NCBI RefSeq assembly: GCF_000269985.1
Contig: NC_016109.1
Coordinates: forward strand, 2,604,001-2,668,000
Direction of reading: 5' to 3'
From: Kitasatospora setae KM-6054
GTDB lineage: Bacteria > Actinomycetota > Actinomycetes > Streptomycetales > Streptomycetaceae
Length of the DNA stretch: 64,000 bases
Shown here: in pieces, positions 43,446 to 52,023 of the stretch
Numbering within the stretch: position 1 is the stretch's first letter
Layout of the letters: each line of letters starts with the position of its first letter
Program-made: the position numbers and the translations under genes
Notes under the pieces: model-generated
The model's database searches: none
What the model was told of the DNA's origin: nothing
Seen by the model: the letters and a program-made list of their open reading frames with translations, nothing else

Positions 43446-44510
43446 TTACCCGATGAGTTCGGCGAAGAAGTCGTTGAGCATCCTCTCCGGATTCTCGCTG
43501 TCCATGAACTCCCAACCACCGAAGCGGTACAGCTCGTAGCCTTGAAGGGTGAGGCGTCGGCTGTCCCGTGCCATCTTGGCGTAGGCCCTCGGATCGGCCC
43601 TTCCGCCCGTGGTCGCATGGTGCGTCTTGCCGTCGATTTCCAGGATGACTCGCCGTCCTCCGGGAAGGAACATCATGAAATCCCGGACCTGGCTGTCGAG
43701 GACGCGGCGTCCTTCCTGGTCCCGCTGCTTCTGAGTCAGCGGGTCGTAGTGCAGGTACACCTGCGGCAGGATCGCCGGCACGCTGCCAAATCCTTTAGAG
43801 CGAGCCAACTGCCAGTACACACGAAGGAGTTGGCGCTCCGGCTCGCTGTTGGGGCATGACTCCTCCAGGCGTACCTCCAACCGTGCCAGCCGGGCCCCCG
43901 GGTCGAGGATGATGTTCTCGTCGCGTCGCCCCCACCATTCGATCAGATCCGCTGCGGTCAGACCCTCGGCCGTGATCGCCCTGTCGTACAGGAGGCAGTG
44001 CTCGGCGTTCTTGGTGATGGCGATGATCCCCTTGGCGACATCGGTCATCACGATCTCCGGCTTGTACCTCGCAGCGAAGATCACGTTCCTCAAGTCGCCG
44101 TTGGGGCCGCGGTACCCGGCCGTGGACATCTGCCTTTCGTGATCCGCAAGCTCGGTCAGGATCGGCTCGCAGAGATCGGCGATGCTCCCCAGTTGGCCAT
44201 TCTCCCGATCGACCTCCCAGTAGCCTCGCCGCGTCCGGAACGGCAGCCGGTGTGCAACCCCGAGCCGGCCGAGGACCGCGTCGAGGCAGCGCAGGACGTC
44301 GGCGGTCTCCTGATCGTCGAGCTGGCTGTGGGGCTGGCGGCTCTGTATATCCTCCTCGATCAGGCAGACCATGTGGTAAGCCACATCCGCGTCCGGGTGG
44401 GTGGCGACGGGACCCCGCCGCAGCTTGTTCACCAGCTCACGGTTCAGGCGTTTGACGGTCCCCTCGCCCCACCCGCTTGGTGTCATCACGAACAGATCGT
44501 CCGGGTTCAC
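43446..44510 (-). CDS. AbiJ-like protein with C-terminal nuclease domain, probable defence gene
   Basis: This 354-residue protein has an N-terminal 210-residue region containing TVKRLNRELVNKLRRG, ILTELADHERQMSTAGYRGP, NVIFAARYKPEIVMTD and ITAEGLTAADLIEWWG. These blocks resemble the N-terminal domain of AbiJ-type abortive-infection proteins. The last 100 residues contain VRDFMMFLPGGRRVILEIDG, KTHH and YELYRFGGWEF, a PD-(D/E)XK/DUF559-like nuclease pattern with E-x-D-G-K. Such proteins stop phage by cleaving nucleic acids in the infected cell. GTG at 44510 has GAGGGAGG seven bases upstream. The assignment is from motif memory only, not a search. Confidence 0.6.
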   Translation of the reverse strand: MNPDDLFVMTPSGWGEGTVKRLNRELVNKLRRGPVATHPDADVAYHMVCLIEEDIQSRQPHSQLDDQETADVLRCLDAVLGRLGVAHRLPFRTRRGYWEVDRENGQLGSIADLCEPILTELADHERQMSTAGYRGPNGDLRNVIFAARYKPEIVMTDVAKGIIAITKNAEHCLLYDRAITAEGLTAADLIEWWGRRDENIILDPGARLARLEVRLEESCPNSEPERQLLRVYWQLARSKGFGSVPAILPQVYLHYDPLTQKQRDQEGRRVLDSQVRDFMMFLPGGRRVILEIDGKTHHATTGGRADPRAYAKMARDSRRLTLQGYELYRFGGWEFMDSENPERMLNDFFAELIG

Positions 44511-44678
44511 TTCGCGCCCTCCCTCGGCACCTCGCGCAGCTCGATGAGGATACGTGGGAGGCCCGACAACCGAGCTGCCATTGGCCGGATCGCAGCAACT
44601 CGGCTCAGGTCACGGCAGTGGGTCCCAGGTAGCCAGGGGGAGGCCGTGAGCCATCCAGCTTGCGCACTCTAAGCCAGG

Positions 44679-45527
44679 TCAGACATTCGTCCCGTGCCGG
44701 AGGAGCTGCCGGAGTCGATGCTGACGCTCTTCCTCGGGAGTTGGTCGCTGATGGAGGAGTTCGGCCTGCTCGTCGGCTTCGGCGGTGGCGTGCATCTGAG
44801 CGATGAGGGTTTCCTCGCGGCGCTCGATGGTCGCCATGGCGTCGGAGAGACCGCGTTGCGGCCTCGGGTCGTACCGCAGAGCGCGGGCGGCCGTGGCGGT
44901 GACCTCGGGGTCCGGCCGGGAGGAGCCGACGTACTCTTCCGGAACGAGGTCGGCTGGCTCTGCCTCGCGGGGCGGGATTGTGCGCTGGGCGCGCCGGAGA
45001 AGCTCAACCTGGCGCTCCAGGCGCCTGGTCCGTTCCCGGTCCGGGTTGTCACGGGTGAAGCCGGCCGTTGCCCAGGAGGGAAGTGCTGCGGTCTCGCCGC
45101 GGGTCGCCTTCTCGACGAGGACCTGGATGGCGCTGGCGGCGATCGGTGCGAACGCCGCGAGGCTGATGGTCGGTGGTAGCCATGCCTGGCGCCGCATCCC
45201 GGGGAAGGGAGCGGACCAGCGGTCTGCCTGACAGGCGTAGACGGTGAGCTTGCTGATGCCGCTGGGGAGGCTTTCGGCTTTCCCGAGGAGGGTGAGGTCG
45301 AAGAGGCGGCTGTCGGCCCAGGTGCCGGCGAGGAGATCGAGCGCGGTCCGTTCGGCGGTGGCTCCGCGCGGTACCGGCTCCCACAGGATGGAGAGCTGGC
45401 CTTCGTGGCCGGTGAGGAAGGCGTTACGGGCGTCGTCGCACATGAGGATGTGGCCGCCCTTGTTCATGATCAGGATGGCCACCCCGGCAAGCGGCAGCCT
45501 GAGTGCCTGGCGTCGACGGTCCGTCAT
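44679..45527 (-). CDS. Hypothetical cargo protein, NUDIX-like beginning
   Basis: The 282-residue protein starts MTDRRRQALRLPLAGVAILI, then MNKGGHILMCDDARNAFLTG and WEPVPRGATAERTALDLLAG, wording similar to NUDIX-fold proteins but without a NUDIX helix. The last 90 residues are charged and coiled-coil-like (RRLERQVELLRRAQRTIPPR, AEADEQAELLHQRPTPEEER). No catalytic role can be given. ATG at 45527 is preceded by only a weak GGGAC. It diverges from the transposition operon; the 177-base gap between them is A/T-rich and probably holds both promoters. Confidence 0.6.
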   Translation of the reverse strand: MTDRRRQALRLPLAGVAILIMNKGGHILMCDDARNAFLTGHEGQLSILWEPVPRGATAERTALDLLAGTWADSRLFDLTLLGKAESLPSGISKLTVYACQADRWSAPFPGMRRQAWLPPTISLAAFAPIAASAIQVLVEKATRGETAALPSWATAGFTRDNPDRERTRRLERQVELLRRAQRTIPPREAEPADLVPEEYVGSSRPDPEVTATAARALRYDPRPQRGLSDAMATIERREETLIAQMHATAEADEQAELLHQRPTPEEERQHRLRQLLRHGTNV

Positions 45528-45704
45528 GTCCCAAATGTACGTCTCGCCAGGATTGGCCCGCGGGTGATTCGACCCCCTGTCGGAATTTCTCGGATATCCG
45601 GGAAGCGCTTCCCCCGTTAAATCGAACACGAATACGATTGATGAGTCGGTCAGCGCACCTTTCTCGCGCACCGGCTTCGATCAAATCTTCATGAAGGGTT
45701 CCGT

Positions 45705-46775
45705 ATGCTCGCCCGGCGCTTACCAATTGCCCCAGCGCCCGTCGCTGGTGAATGGCTCGGGTCCTGGGTCGGGCGAGCGGCATTCACGCTCGGGCTGTCG
45801 CAGGCCCAGTTCCTCCGAACGGTCGGCGTCTCGGACGCCGGGTCGCTGCCCAGTCACGGGATAGCGGTGACGGACTCGACGGCCGCCCACCTCGCCGAAG
45901 CAACCGGCCTCACTCCCGCGACGGTCACTGCGATGACGTTCGAGCCCTACGCGGCAGCGATCGACATCCCGGACCGGCCACTGAAGCCGGCGCAGCTCAG
46001 GCAGTGGCAGGCCGGACAGTGGGTCAGCGTCTTCGCATCGCGGTTCTGCCCTCTGTGCGTGGCGGATCTGCCAGTTCTCAAGACGAAGTGGAGGTTCGGC
46101 CTGGTCGGCGTGTGCCGTGTGCACCATGTGCTGCTGGTCGACGTCTGTCCTGCCTGTGGACGCCGACCACGGTCTGTGCAGTCACGGCAGATCGGTCGCG
46201 TAGCAGCTTCCCCGACTCCCCTCGACCCCGCGCAGTGCGGGAACCTGATCACCGGTCCTGGCCGCATTGACGGCCGCTGTCGGCAGACGCTGGGAGCCGT
46301 CGAAACCGTGATCGTCAGGCAGACAGTGGCGGACCGTCAGCACGCGGTCCTGGGAGGTATGGACAGCCGCCACCGAGCTCTGTGGGGCCGCCGCGAAGAG
46401 CCATGGGTGGTGGCCCGCACAGGACGGTTCCTTGTCGCGCTGGTCAGGGCGGTAGCGATACCTGGCGAAGTCGAGGCGCTGCTGCCCGATGATGCTGTCG
46501 CCGACGCGGTGCCCGTGATCCTACGATCGGTACGTCCCAGTGAGTTGTTGTCGGGCCCGCTCTCCGCGGTGGAGGCAGCGGCCCTCACCTCGCTCCTCGC
46601 CGCCTTGTTTGCTGACGCTGAAGCCCTGTCGTCGGGCGGCTTCGTACAGCGGTGGCTGGCGCGGGCGAGGCGGTCGGGCGTGTTGCAGGGGCTCTCTCGG
46701 GAGGGGGCGGTGGATGGTGTGTCGGCGCCTGTGGCGAGACTGGTGGATCACGTCTGGGAGGGGAGCCGAGGGTGA
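45705..46775 (+). CDS. tniQ: TniQ family target-selection protein (transposition operon)
   Basis: This 356-residue protein begins MLARRLPIAPAPVAGEWLGS, then the TniQ helix pattern. The zinc-ribbon region is FASRFCPLCVADLPVLKTKW, VCRVHHVLLVDVCPACGRRP, and later a Cys near CGNLITG. It is the first gene of the operon; GAAGGG lies six bases before the ATG. Its stop overlaps the TnsA start by four bases. TniQ bridges target site and TnsC. It is shorter than the left-end copy (389) and clearly diverged, so both are probably functional, with different targets. Confidence 0.88.
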   Translation: MLARRLPIAPAPVAGEWLGSWVGRAAFTLGLSQAQFLRTVGVSDAGSLPSHGIAVTDSTAAHLAEATGLTPATVTAMTFEPYAAAIDIPDRPLKPAQLRQWQAGQWVSVFASRFCPLCVADLPVLKTKWRFGLVGVCRVHHVLLVDVCPACGRRPRSVQSRQIGRVAASPTPLDPAQCGNLITGPGRIDGRCRQTLGAVETVIVRQTVADRQHAVLGGMDSRHRALWGRREEPWVVARTGRFLVALVRAVAIPGEVEALLPDDAVADAVPVILRSVRPSELLSGPLSAVEAAALTSLLAALFADAEALSSGGFVQRWLARARRSGVLQGLSREGAVDGVSAPVARLVDHVWEGSRG

Positions 46776-47527
46776 GTGGGAGGATTCGGCCGATCAGGCT
46801 GCCCGGGTCGGCAGTTGTGATCCGGTACGCGGATGCGTCCGGGGTCGAGCGGCTGGCTGACGTCGAGGCCGCGAAGGGCGTCGACTTCGAGAATGCGCTC
46901 CCGATCCGGGCGATCCCGTCCTACGCCGGGCAGCGGCATACCCCTGGGACCTATTGGTCGGCGTCGGGTGACCGCCACGTCCGGTACGAGTCCCACCTCG
47001 AATCCCGCTGGCTCAAGATCATCGACCAGGCGCCGGACACCGCTGTGTTCGTCAGCCAGGCAATGGAGCTGTCCGGCAACGACCGCGATGGCAGTTGGCG
47101 GCACGTACCAGATATCTGGGTGCGCCGGGTGGACGGCTCGGTGCGGCTCGTCGACGTGAAGGCGGCGTGGCTGCTGGACCGTCCGGACGTGGTCAGGCAG
47201 CGGGACCGGACTGCGCTGGTGTGCGAGCGGCTCGGGTGGGACTACGAGATGGTCGGTGAGCCCGACAAGCAGATCGCGGCGAACGTCGAATGGCTCGCCG
47301 GCTACCGTCGGCCGCTGGGTGCGGGGGCAGCCTTGGTGCAGCCGCTGCTGAGCCTCGCCGCTCAGCCAGTCTCGATCGCCGCACTGACCGGCTTCCAGGC
47401 GGTCCCCGAACTGGCACGCTCGGTTGTCTTCCATCTCATGTGGGGCAACCGCCTGAGCTTCGACATCACGCGACCGATCAGGGACACCACCTTGGTCCGC
47501 GCCCAAGAGCACGGAGGTGACCGCTGA
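46772..47527 (+). CDS. tnsA: TnsA-like endonuclease subunit of the transposase
   Basis: The 251-residue protein has a PD-(D/E)XK core: HVRYESHLESRWLKIIDQAP (E73/E77), RHVPDIWVRRVDG (D114) and SVRLVDVKAAWLL (K130). TnsA cuts the 5' strands at the transposon ends, so TnsA+TnsB give double-strand excision and true cut-and-paste. The C-terminal half (CERLGWDYEMVGEPDKQIAA) would be the winged-helix/TnsC contact region. GTG at 46772 overlaps the tniQ stop; GGGGAG is just upstream. The stop overlaps the tnsB ATG. Confidence 0.88.
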   Translation: MSGRIRPIRLPGSAVVIRYADASGVERLADVEAAKGVDFENALPIRAIPSYAGQRHTPGTYWSASGDRHVRYESHLESRWLKIIDQAPDTAVFVSQAMELSGNDRDGSWRHVPDIWVRRVDGSVRLVDVKAAWLLDRPDVVRQRDRTALVCERLGWDYEMVGEPDKQIAANVEWLAGYRRPLGAGAALVQPLLSLAAQPVSIAALTGFQAVPELARSVVFHLMWGNRLSFDITRPIRDTTLVRAQEHGGDR

Positions 47528-49608
47528 TGTCTGCGCGGCGCATAGCAGTCGGCGACTGGATCTCGTTCGAGGACGAGACGCATCGCGTTGCCGGGTTGGA
47601 CGGTGAGAGGCTGCGGCTCAGGTCGGAGACCGGCAGGCTTCAGACCATCTTGCTGGCCGAGGTCCTGAACGACCTGACTTTCCGGGCCGATGCGGAGCCT
47701 GTCCGGGAGACCGCCAACGAGGTGACACTCGATATCCACGCCGCGCTCGAAGGCCTGCCGAAAGCAGTCCAGGAGGCCGCCCTCTCACTCGAAGCGCACC
47801 TGCTGGAGGCCATGACCGGCTACCGGTCCGGCGATCCTATGAAGGCCCTCCCCGGTGAGCCGAAACCCGAGTACGACCCTGAACTACCCGTCGTCAGCCG
47901 CGTCGCCGCGAAGGCCACCGAACTCGGCAAGACCGACCGGTGGGTCTGGAAGTGGTGGAAGCGCCGCACCGAACAAGGACTGTGGGGTCTCGTCGACCAG
48001 CGGAAGGCACAGATACGCAACCCGCTGAAGAACACCGACCCCCGGCTGGTCCAGGCCATCCGAGAGCAGGCCGCCGCCGAGCGGCTGGACTCCACCGGGA
48101 CGATCGGAGGACGCTTCCTGCGGCGGACACAGAACCGGCTGGAGGAGCAATACGGGGCCGGCGTCGTTCCCATGCCGGGCCGGGACACGTTCCGACGTGT
48201 CGTCGCCGAGATCCTCGGGACAGGACCAGCACGCCCTGCTTACCAGCGCATATCCTCTGCCCAACAGCCTGACCGCCCGTTCGGCAACGTGATCGCGACG
48301 CGCCCCGGTGAGGTGGTGATGCTGGACACGACACCGCTGGATGTCATGGCGTTCGACCCGGTGACGTCGACCACGATGCGGATCGAGCTGACCATCGCGC
48401 TGGATGTGGCAACCAGGTCGATCCTGGCGTGGCGGATCACCCCCGAAGGCACGAAGGCGATCGACATCGGCTTGCTGCTGGCCGACGTGATGACGCCCGA
48501 GCCGATGCGCCCGCACTGGCCGGACGTCCTGCGGTACCAGATGCTGACGCCGACGGCCGACCGGTTCCTCGACGTGGACGAGCGCCTCCAGCAGGCCGCG
48601 GCCCGGCCGGTGATCTACCCGGAGACGATCGTCTTCGACCACGGCAAGCCCTACACGTCGGAGGTGGTCCAGCGGGCCTGCCTGCGGTGGAAGATCGACC
48701 TCCAGGACGCCAGGAAACTCAAGCCCACCGACAAACCGCACGTCGAGCGCGTTTTCGGCACGATCCGCGTCCAGTTCTCGCAGCACGTCGCCGGCTACAA
48801 GGGCAACAACATCGCCAACCGCGGCCTGACCGTCGAAGAGCAAGCCCGCTGGACGATCGACGAGATCACCGAGTTCTTCGCGGAGTACGTGGTCGCCGTG
48901 TACCAGCGCGCTCACCACAGCGGGTTGAACGCCCCCGGCTTCCCGACGCTCACCGTGTCGCCGAACGAGGCTTACCGTCTCGGCATCGCGGCAGCAGGGT
49001 ACGTCGACGTCCCACGCGATCCGAGTATGTACTTCGAGTTGCTGCCGATCGCGTACCGCGTCATCCACCCCTACGGCATCGAGCTGAACCACCTCGTCTA
49101 CAACGCGGATGTCCTCTACCGCTATAGGGGCACGAAGAGCCCCTACCAGAATGGACTGTGGCCTATCCGGTTCGACCCGAGGAACCTGCTCAACGCCTAT
49201 TTCCTCGACCCCGCCGACGGCACCTGGCACGTCCTGCGGTGGGTCCACGCACTAGCCGAGCACACGCCATTCACGGACATCACCCTGCGCGAGGCTAAGC
49301 GCCTCCTCACAAGCCGCGGACACGGCACCGACGACCAGGACGCCGTCGCCGTCGCACTGGTCGGCCTCCAGAACCGGACCGATGCCCCGGAGACCTGGAA
49401 GACGGACCGCAAGCGGATCTTCCGCGACGCGAACCGCGCCGCCGCCCAGGCCGCCGACCAGAAGCGCTCGAAGCCCCCCGTCGACAACCACCCACCGCTG
49501 ACCGTCGTCCCCGCTGCTCCCGACCAGGACGACAGCACCTGGGGCGACATCGACCTGACCACGATCGTGCCGGCCGAGATCTACGACCCCACCCAGGAAT
49601 CCCGCTGA
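47527..49608 (+). CDS. tnsB: TnsB/Mu-type DDE transposase
   Basis: This 693-residue transposase has an N-terminal beta and HTH region (about 90-240: TELGKTDRWVWKWWKRRTEQ). The integrase core carries D267 (VVMLDTTPLDVMAF), D371 (TIVFDHGKPYTSEV) and E407 (KPHVERVFGTI). A Mu-C-like beta-barrel follows (ELNHLVYNADVLYRY, WPIRFDPRNLLNAYFLDPAD). The charged tail (DDSTWGDIDLTTIVPAEIYD) probably contacts TnsC. It recognises the TCGTTCAG end sites and joins the 3' ends to target DNA. All catalytic residues are present. Start and stop overlap the neighbours, showing tight coupling. Confidence 0.93.
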   Translation: MSARRIAVGDWISFEDETHRVAGLDGERLRLRSETGRLQTILLAEVLNDLTFRADAEPVRETANEVTLDIHAALEGLPKAVQEAALSLEAHLLEAMTGYRSGDPMKALPGEPKPEYDPELPVVSRVAAKATELGKTDRWVWKWWKRRTEQGLWGLVDQRKAQIRNPLKNTDPRLVQAIREQAAAERLDSTGTIGGRFLRRTQNRLEEQYGAGVVPMPGRDTFRRVVAEILGTGPARPAYQRISSAQQPDRPFGNVIATRPGEVVMLDTTPLDVMAFDPVTSTTMRIELTIALDVATRSILAWRITPEGTKAIDIGLLLADVMTPEPMRPHWPDVLRYQMLTPTADRFLDVDERLQQAAARPVIYPETIVFDHGKPYTSEVVQRACLRWKIDLQDARKLKPTDKPHVERVFGTIRVQFSQHVAGYKGNNIANRGLTVEEQARWTIDEITEFFAEYVVAVYQRAHHSGLNAPGFPTLTVSPNEAYRLGIAAAGYVDVPRDPSMYFELLPIAYRVIHPYGIELNHLVYNADVLYRYRGTKSPYQNGLWPIRFDPRNLLNAYFLDPADGTWHVLRWVHALAEHTPFTDITLREAKRLLTSRGHGTDDQDAVAVALVGLQNRTDAPETWKTDRKRIFRDANRAAAQAADQKRSKPPVDNHPPLTVVPAAPDQDDSTWGDIDLTTIVPAEIYDPTQESR

Positions 49609-50729
49609 TGCGCCACCCGTTCATGCACCCAGGCCTCGCCGAGCCGCGCACCAAGGAGGAATGGCGGGCCTACGTCGACCACACTGCTCCTCCCCGCCCG
49701 GAGCTCCCGCCGTACAGCACCTACGAGGCGATGACGCCAGACGAGCGAGACGACTTCAACGACGCACGGGACGACCACCACAGTGCCCTCGCACTCGTCC
49801 GGACCTCCCGCATGCAGGAGATCCACCAGGCGATCGACCAGCGCATACGTGTCAATCGGCACCAGGCAGCGGGCGCCCGCCGCGGCATCGTCATCGACGG
49901 ACCGCCGACCATCGGGAAGTCCACGGCGGTGAAGTGGTTCGCGGCCGACTTCGAGCGGCGCCTTCGGCGCCGGCACCCGGAGCGGTTCGAACCCGGCTAC
50001 GTGGTCGACGGGTACATCGTGGACTACTGCCCAGTGGTGTACCTGAGCGTCCCCGCTGCGGCCACCCCCAAGGACCTCAGCAGCAGCCTCGCGCACTACC
50101 TCGCCATCCCCAACCCCACCAGGGGCACGAAGAGTTCGATCACATCCCGGGTCCTCGACGTCATGCGGCTCTGCGGCACGGAGCTGGTCATCATCGACGA
50201 CGCCCATTTTCTCGACCTGTCAGCCCGAGAGGGCCGCATCGTCAACGACCACCTGAAGGACATCGCCAACCACGTCGCGGCGACGTTCGTCTACACCGGC
50301 GTCGATCTGAAAAAGAGCGGGCTGTTCCTCGAAGGTCGTGGCGCGAGTGTCCGAGCTACCCAGACCAGTGGGCGCAACACCCTGCACTCGATGTCCCCGT
50401 TCAAGATCAACACTACTGCCGAAAAAACCGAATGGGTCAAGATCGTCCTGGCGCTGGAGTCCGCCCTCTGCCTGTACCAGCACGAGGCCGGCAGCCTCGC
50501 CAAGCTGGCCCAGTACCTGCACGACCGTACCAGCGGAAGTATCTGCGCTCTCTCCGACCTGCTCCGCGAGTCCGCGATCGTGGCCGTCCACACCGGCGAG
50601 GAGAAGATCACCCGCCCCCTCATGGAGACCGTGGAGATCAGCGACCTCGCCCAGTCCGCCTACCGGGTCACCGTGAAGGCGAAGAAGCCAGGGGAAGCCG
50701 GCAGCCGCTCAGGCAGCGCCGCCGGCTGA
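49608..50729 (+). CDS. tnsC: TnsC/TniB-type AAA+ ATPase
   Basis: The 373-residue ATPase has Walker A GPPTIGKST (98-106) and Walker B LVIIDDAHFL (193-202), with sensor-like VAATFVYTGVDLKKS after it. The N-terminal 65 residues are acidic/helical. TnsC/TniB binds target DNA through TniQ and licences TnsAB. It is the last gene of the operon; 24 bases after the stop is the inverted repeat that also belongs to the right end. It appears intact. Confidence 0.9.
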   Translation: MRHPFMHPGLAEPRTKEEWRAYVDHTAPPRPELPPYSTYEAMTPDERDDFNDARDDHHSALALVRTSRMQEIHQAIDQRIRVNRHQAAGARRGIVIDGPPTIGKSTAVKWFAADFERRLRRRHPERFEPGYVVDGYIVDYCPVVYLSVPAAATPKDLSSSLAHYLAIPNPTRGTKSSITSRVLDVMRLCGTELVIIDDAHFLDLSAREGRIVNDHLKDIANHVAATFVYTGVDLKKSGLFLEGRGASVRATQTSGRNTLHSMSPFKINTTAEKTEWVKIVLALESALCLYQHEAGSLAKLAQYLHDRTSGSICALSDLLRESAIVAVHTGEEKITRPLMETVEISDLAQSAYRVTVKAKKPGEAGSRSGSAAG

Positions 50730-50753
50730 CCATGCCGTACCCGCGCTGACACA

Positions 50754-50855
50754 CTGAACGTTTGCCTGCGCCGTCTCTCTTCTGAGGTTGCGCAGGCAAA
50801 CGTTCAGTCCGCTGGTGACAGGTGTGACAACTGAACGAATTGCCGACGTTCAACA
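50754..50855. repeat. Right transposon end and hairpin
   Basis: The terminal repeat is 50828-50855. Two more core sites form a perfect 18-base inverted pair: CTGAACGTTTGCCTGCGC (50754-50771) and GCGCAGGCAAACGTTCAG (50790-50807). This may also terminate the tns transcript. The left end has four sites, all in one direction, so the ends are asymmetric. Confidence 0.85.
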
Positions 50856-50952
50856 CCGGAGGCGGCCGACCCGCTCGGACCTCCCGGACTGCACGGCGAC
50901 CAGCGGCCGAAGAGCATGGGGTCCTGACCCGCCCCCAGCGATCGGAACCCCA

Positions 50953-51429
50953 GTGACGACTCCACCGCCGCCCTCCGAACCGCCCCGCGAGCACGGGTGG
51001 CCCGGCTGGGAGAACCCCGCCGCGCCCGGTGCGCCCGGCGCGCCGTCCGTCCCCGCGCCCCCCGCGGTGCCGGGGGCACTGGTCACGATCGGGGACATCG
51101 CCTGCACCCGGGCGGAGGTCGTCACGCCGAGCGGGACCGCTCCGATCGGCCAGGTCACGTGGACGTTCACGGACATGTCGCGGACCACGCGGACGATCCC
51201 CACCTGGGCGATCGTGTGCGCGATCGTCTTCTTCGTGTTCTGCCTCCTCGGCCTCCTCTTCCTGCTGGCCAAGGAGGACCGCACCGAGGGGACGGTCCAG
51301 GTCGTCGTGCAGGGCCCCCGCTTCCTGCACCAGGTCCAACTGCCCGTGTCGTCGGTGGGCCAGGTCCAGGACTACAACGCGCGGGTGGGCTACGCGCGGT
51401 CCCTGAGCGCGGCGGCCGGCCCGTTCTGA
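50953..51429 (+). CDS. Proline-rich single-pass membrane protein
   Basis: This 158-residue protein begins TTPPPPSEPPREHGWPGWEN, a Pro/Ala-rich tail, then an 45-residue soluble stretch. The membrane segment TWAIVCAIVFFVFCLLGLLF is at about 85-106, followed by an exterior or interior domain (EGTVQVVVQGPRFLHQVQLP, YNARVGYARSLSAAAGPF). The group is common in streptomycetes; the function is unknown. GTG at 50953 is 98 bases after the right transposon end, so its promoter was probably moved next to the element. Confidence 0.72.
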   Translation: MTTPPPPSEPPREHGWPGWENPAAPGAPGAPSVPAPPAVPGALVTIGDIACTRAEVVTPSGTAPIGQVTWTFTDMSRTTRTIPTWAIVCAIVFFVFCLLGLLFLLAKEDRTEGTVQVVVQGPRFLHQVQLPVSSVGQVQDYNARVGYARSLSAAAGPF

Positions 51430-51509
51430 GCGCGGGCCGGCTCCCGCCCCGGGACCGCCCCCGGTGCGCCGCCGCCCGCGGGTTCCGCCGGACGCACTAC
51501 CGTGACGCC

Positions 51510-51908
51510 ATGGCGGGCGAACAGGACCTCGACGAACTGCTCTCCGGGATGCGCCCCGTGCGCAATCCGGGGCGCTACGTGTACTGCACCCTTCCCGGGC
51601 GGATGCCCGCCGGGTTGCGGCCGGTGGTGACCGTGGCGGAGCCGGAGGGGGTCACCTTCGTGGTGGCGCAGGAGGAGGCCGACGCGCTCGGCCTGCCCTA
51701 CGGGTACGTCGCGGCCTGGCTGACCCTGCGGGTGCACTCGGCGCTGGAGGCGGTCGGGCTGACCGCCGCCGTCGCGACCGCGCTCGCCGACCGGGGGATC
51801 AGCTGCAACGTGGTGGCGGGCTTCCACCACGACCACCTGTTCGTCCCCGTGCACGAGGCCGACCGCGCCCTGGAGGCGCTCAACTCGCTGGCCGCGTCCC
51901 GCTCCTGA
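51510..51908 (+). CDS. ACT-domain-containing protein
   Basis: The 132-residue protein starts MAGEQDLDELLSGMRPVRNP. The C-terminal part LTLRVHSALEAVGLTAAVAT and ALADRGISCNVVAGFHHDHL is an ACT-like fold with FVPVHEADRALEALNSLA after it. The N-terminal block YVYCTLPGRMPAGLRPVVTV belongs to the same DUF family. ACT domains bind amino acids, so a sensing role is likely, but no partner enzyme is adjacent. Confidence 0.82.
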   Translation: MAGEQDLDELLSGMRPVRNPGRYVYCTLPGRMPAGLRPVVTVAEPEGVTFVVAQEEADALGLPYGYVAAWLTLRVHSALEAVGLTAAVATALADRGISCNVVAGFHHDHLFVPVHEADRALEALNSLAASRS

Positions 51909-52023
51909 GCCGGGCGCGCGGCCTGGCCCGGGCGGTCTGGCCCGCGCGGTCTGGCCCGGGCGGCCGGGGCGGGTGACAATCCGGGAGGGGTTCCGGGCGG
52001 GGGCCCCGGAGGAGGGGGACGCC

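Larger units (their letters stand above)
28030..50855. mobile_element. Tn7-like transposon, 22.8 kb, with biosynthetic cargo
   Basis: The ends are imperfect 28-base inverted repeats (24 of 28 match), both beginning TGT and sharing GAACG, CGGCA and TCGTTCAGTTG at the same positions. Inside each end are further copies of the TCGTTCAG core. The right side carries tniQ, tnsA, tnsB and tnsC in one coupled operon, and a second tniQ lies inside the left end. This gene set defines the TnsABC class, cut-and-paste elements with a heteromeric transposase. Between them is an 16-kb cargo of metabolic, export, regulatory and defence-like genes, visibly poorer in G+C than the flanks. No perfect five-base target duplication was found: GCGAG precedes and CCGGA follows. 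No Cas genes or CRISPR array are present. Confidence 0.93.

Noticed and set aside
28030..50855. CRISPR-associated transposon (CAST)
   Set aside because: TniQ suggested it, but no cas12k, Cascade genes or CRISPR repeats were found, and both TniQs sit with tnsA/tnsBC only.
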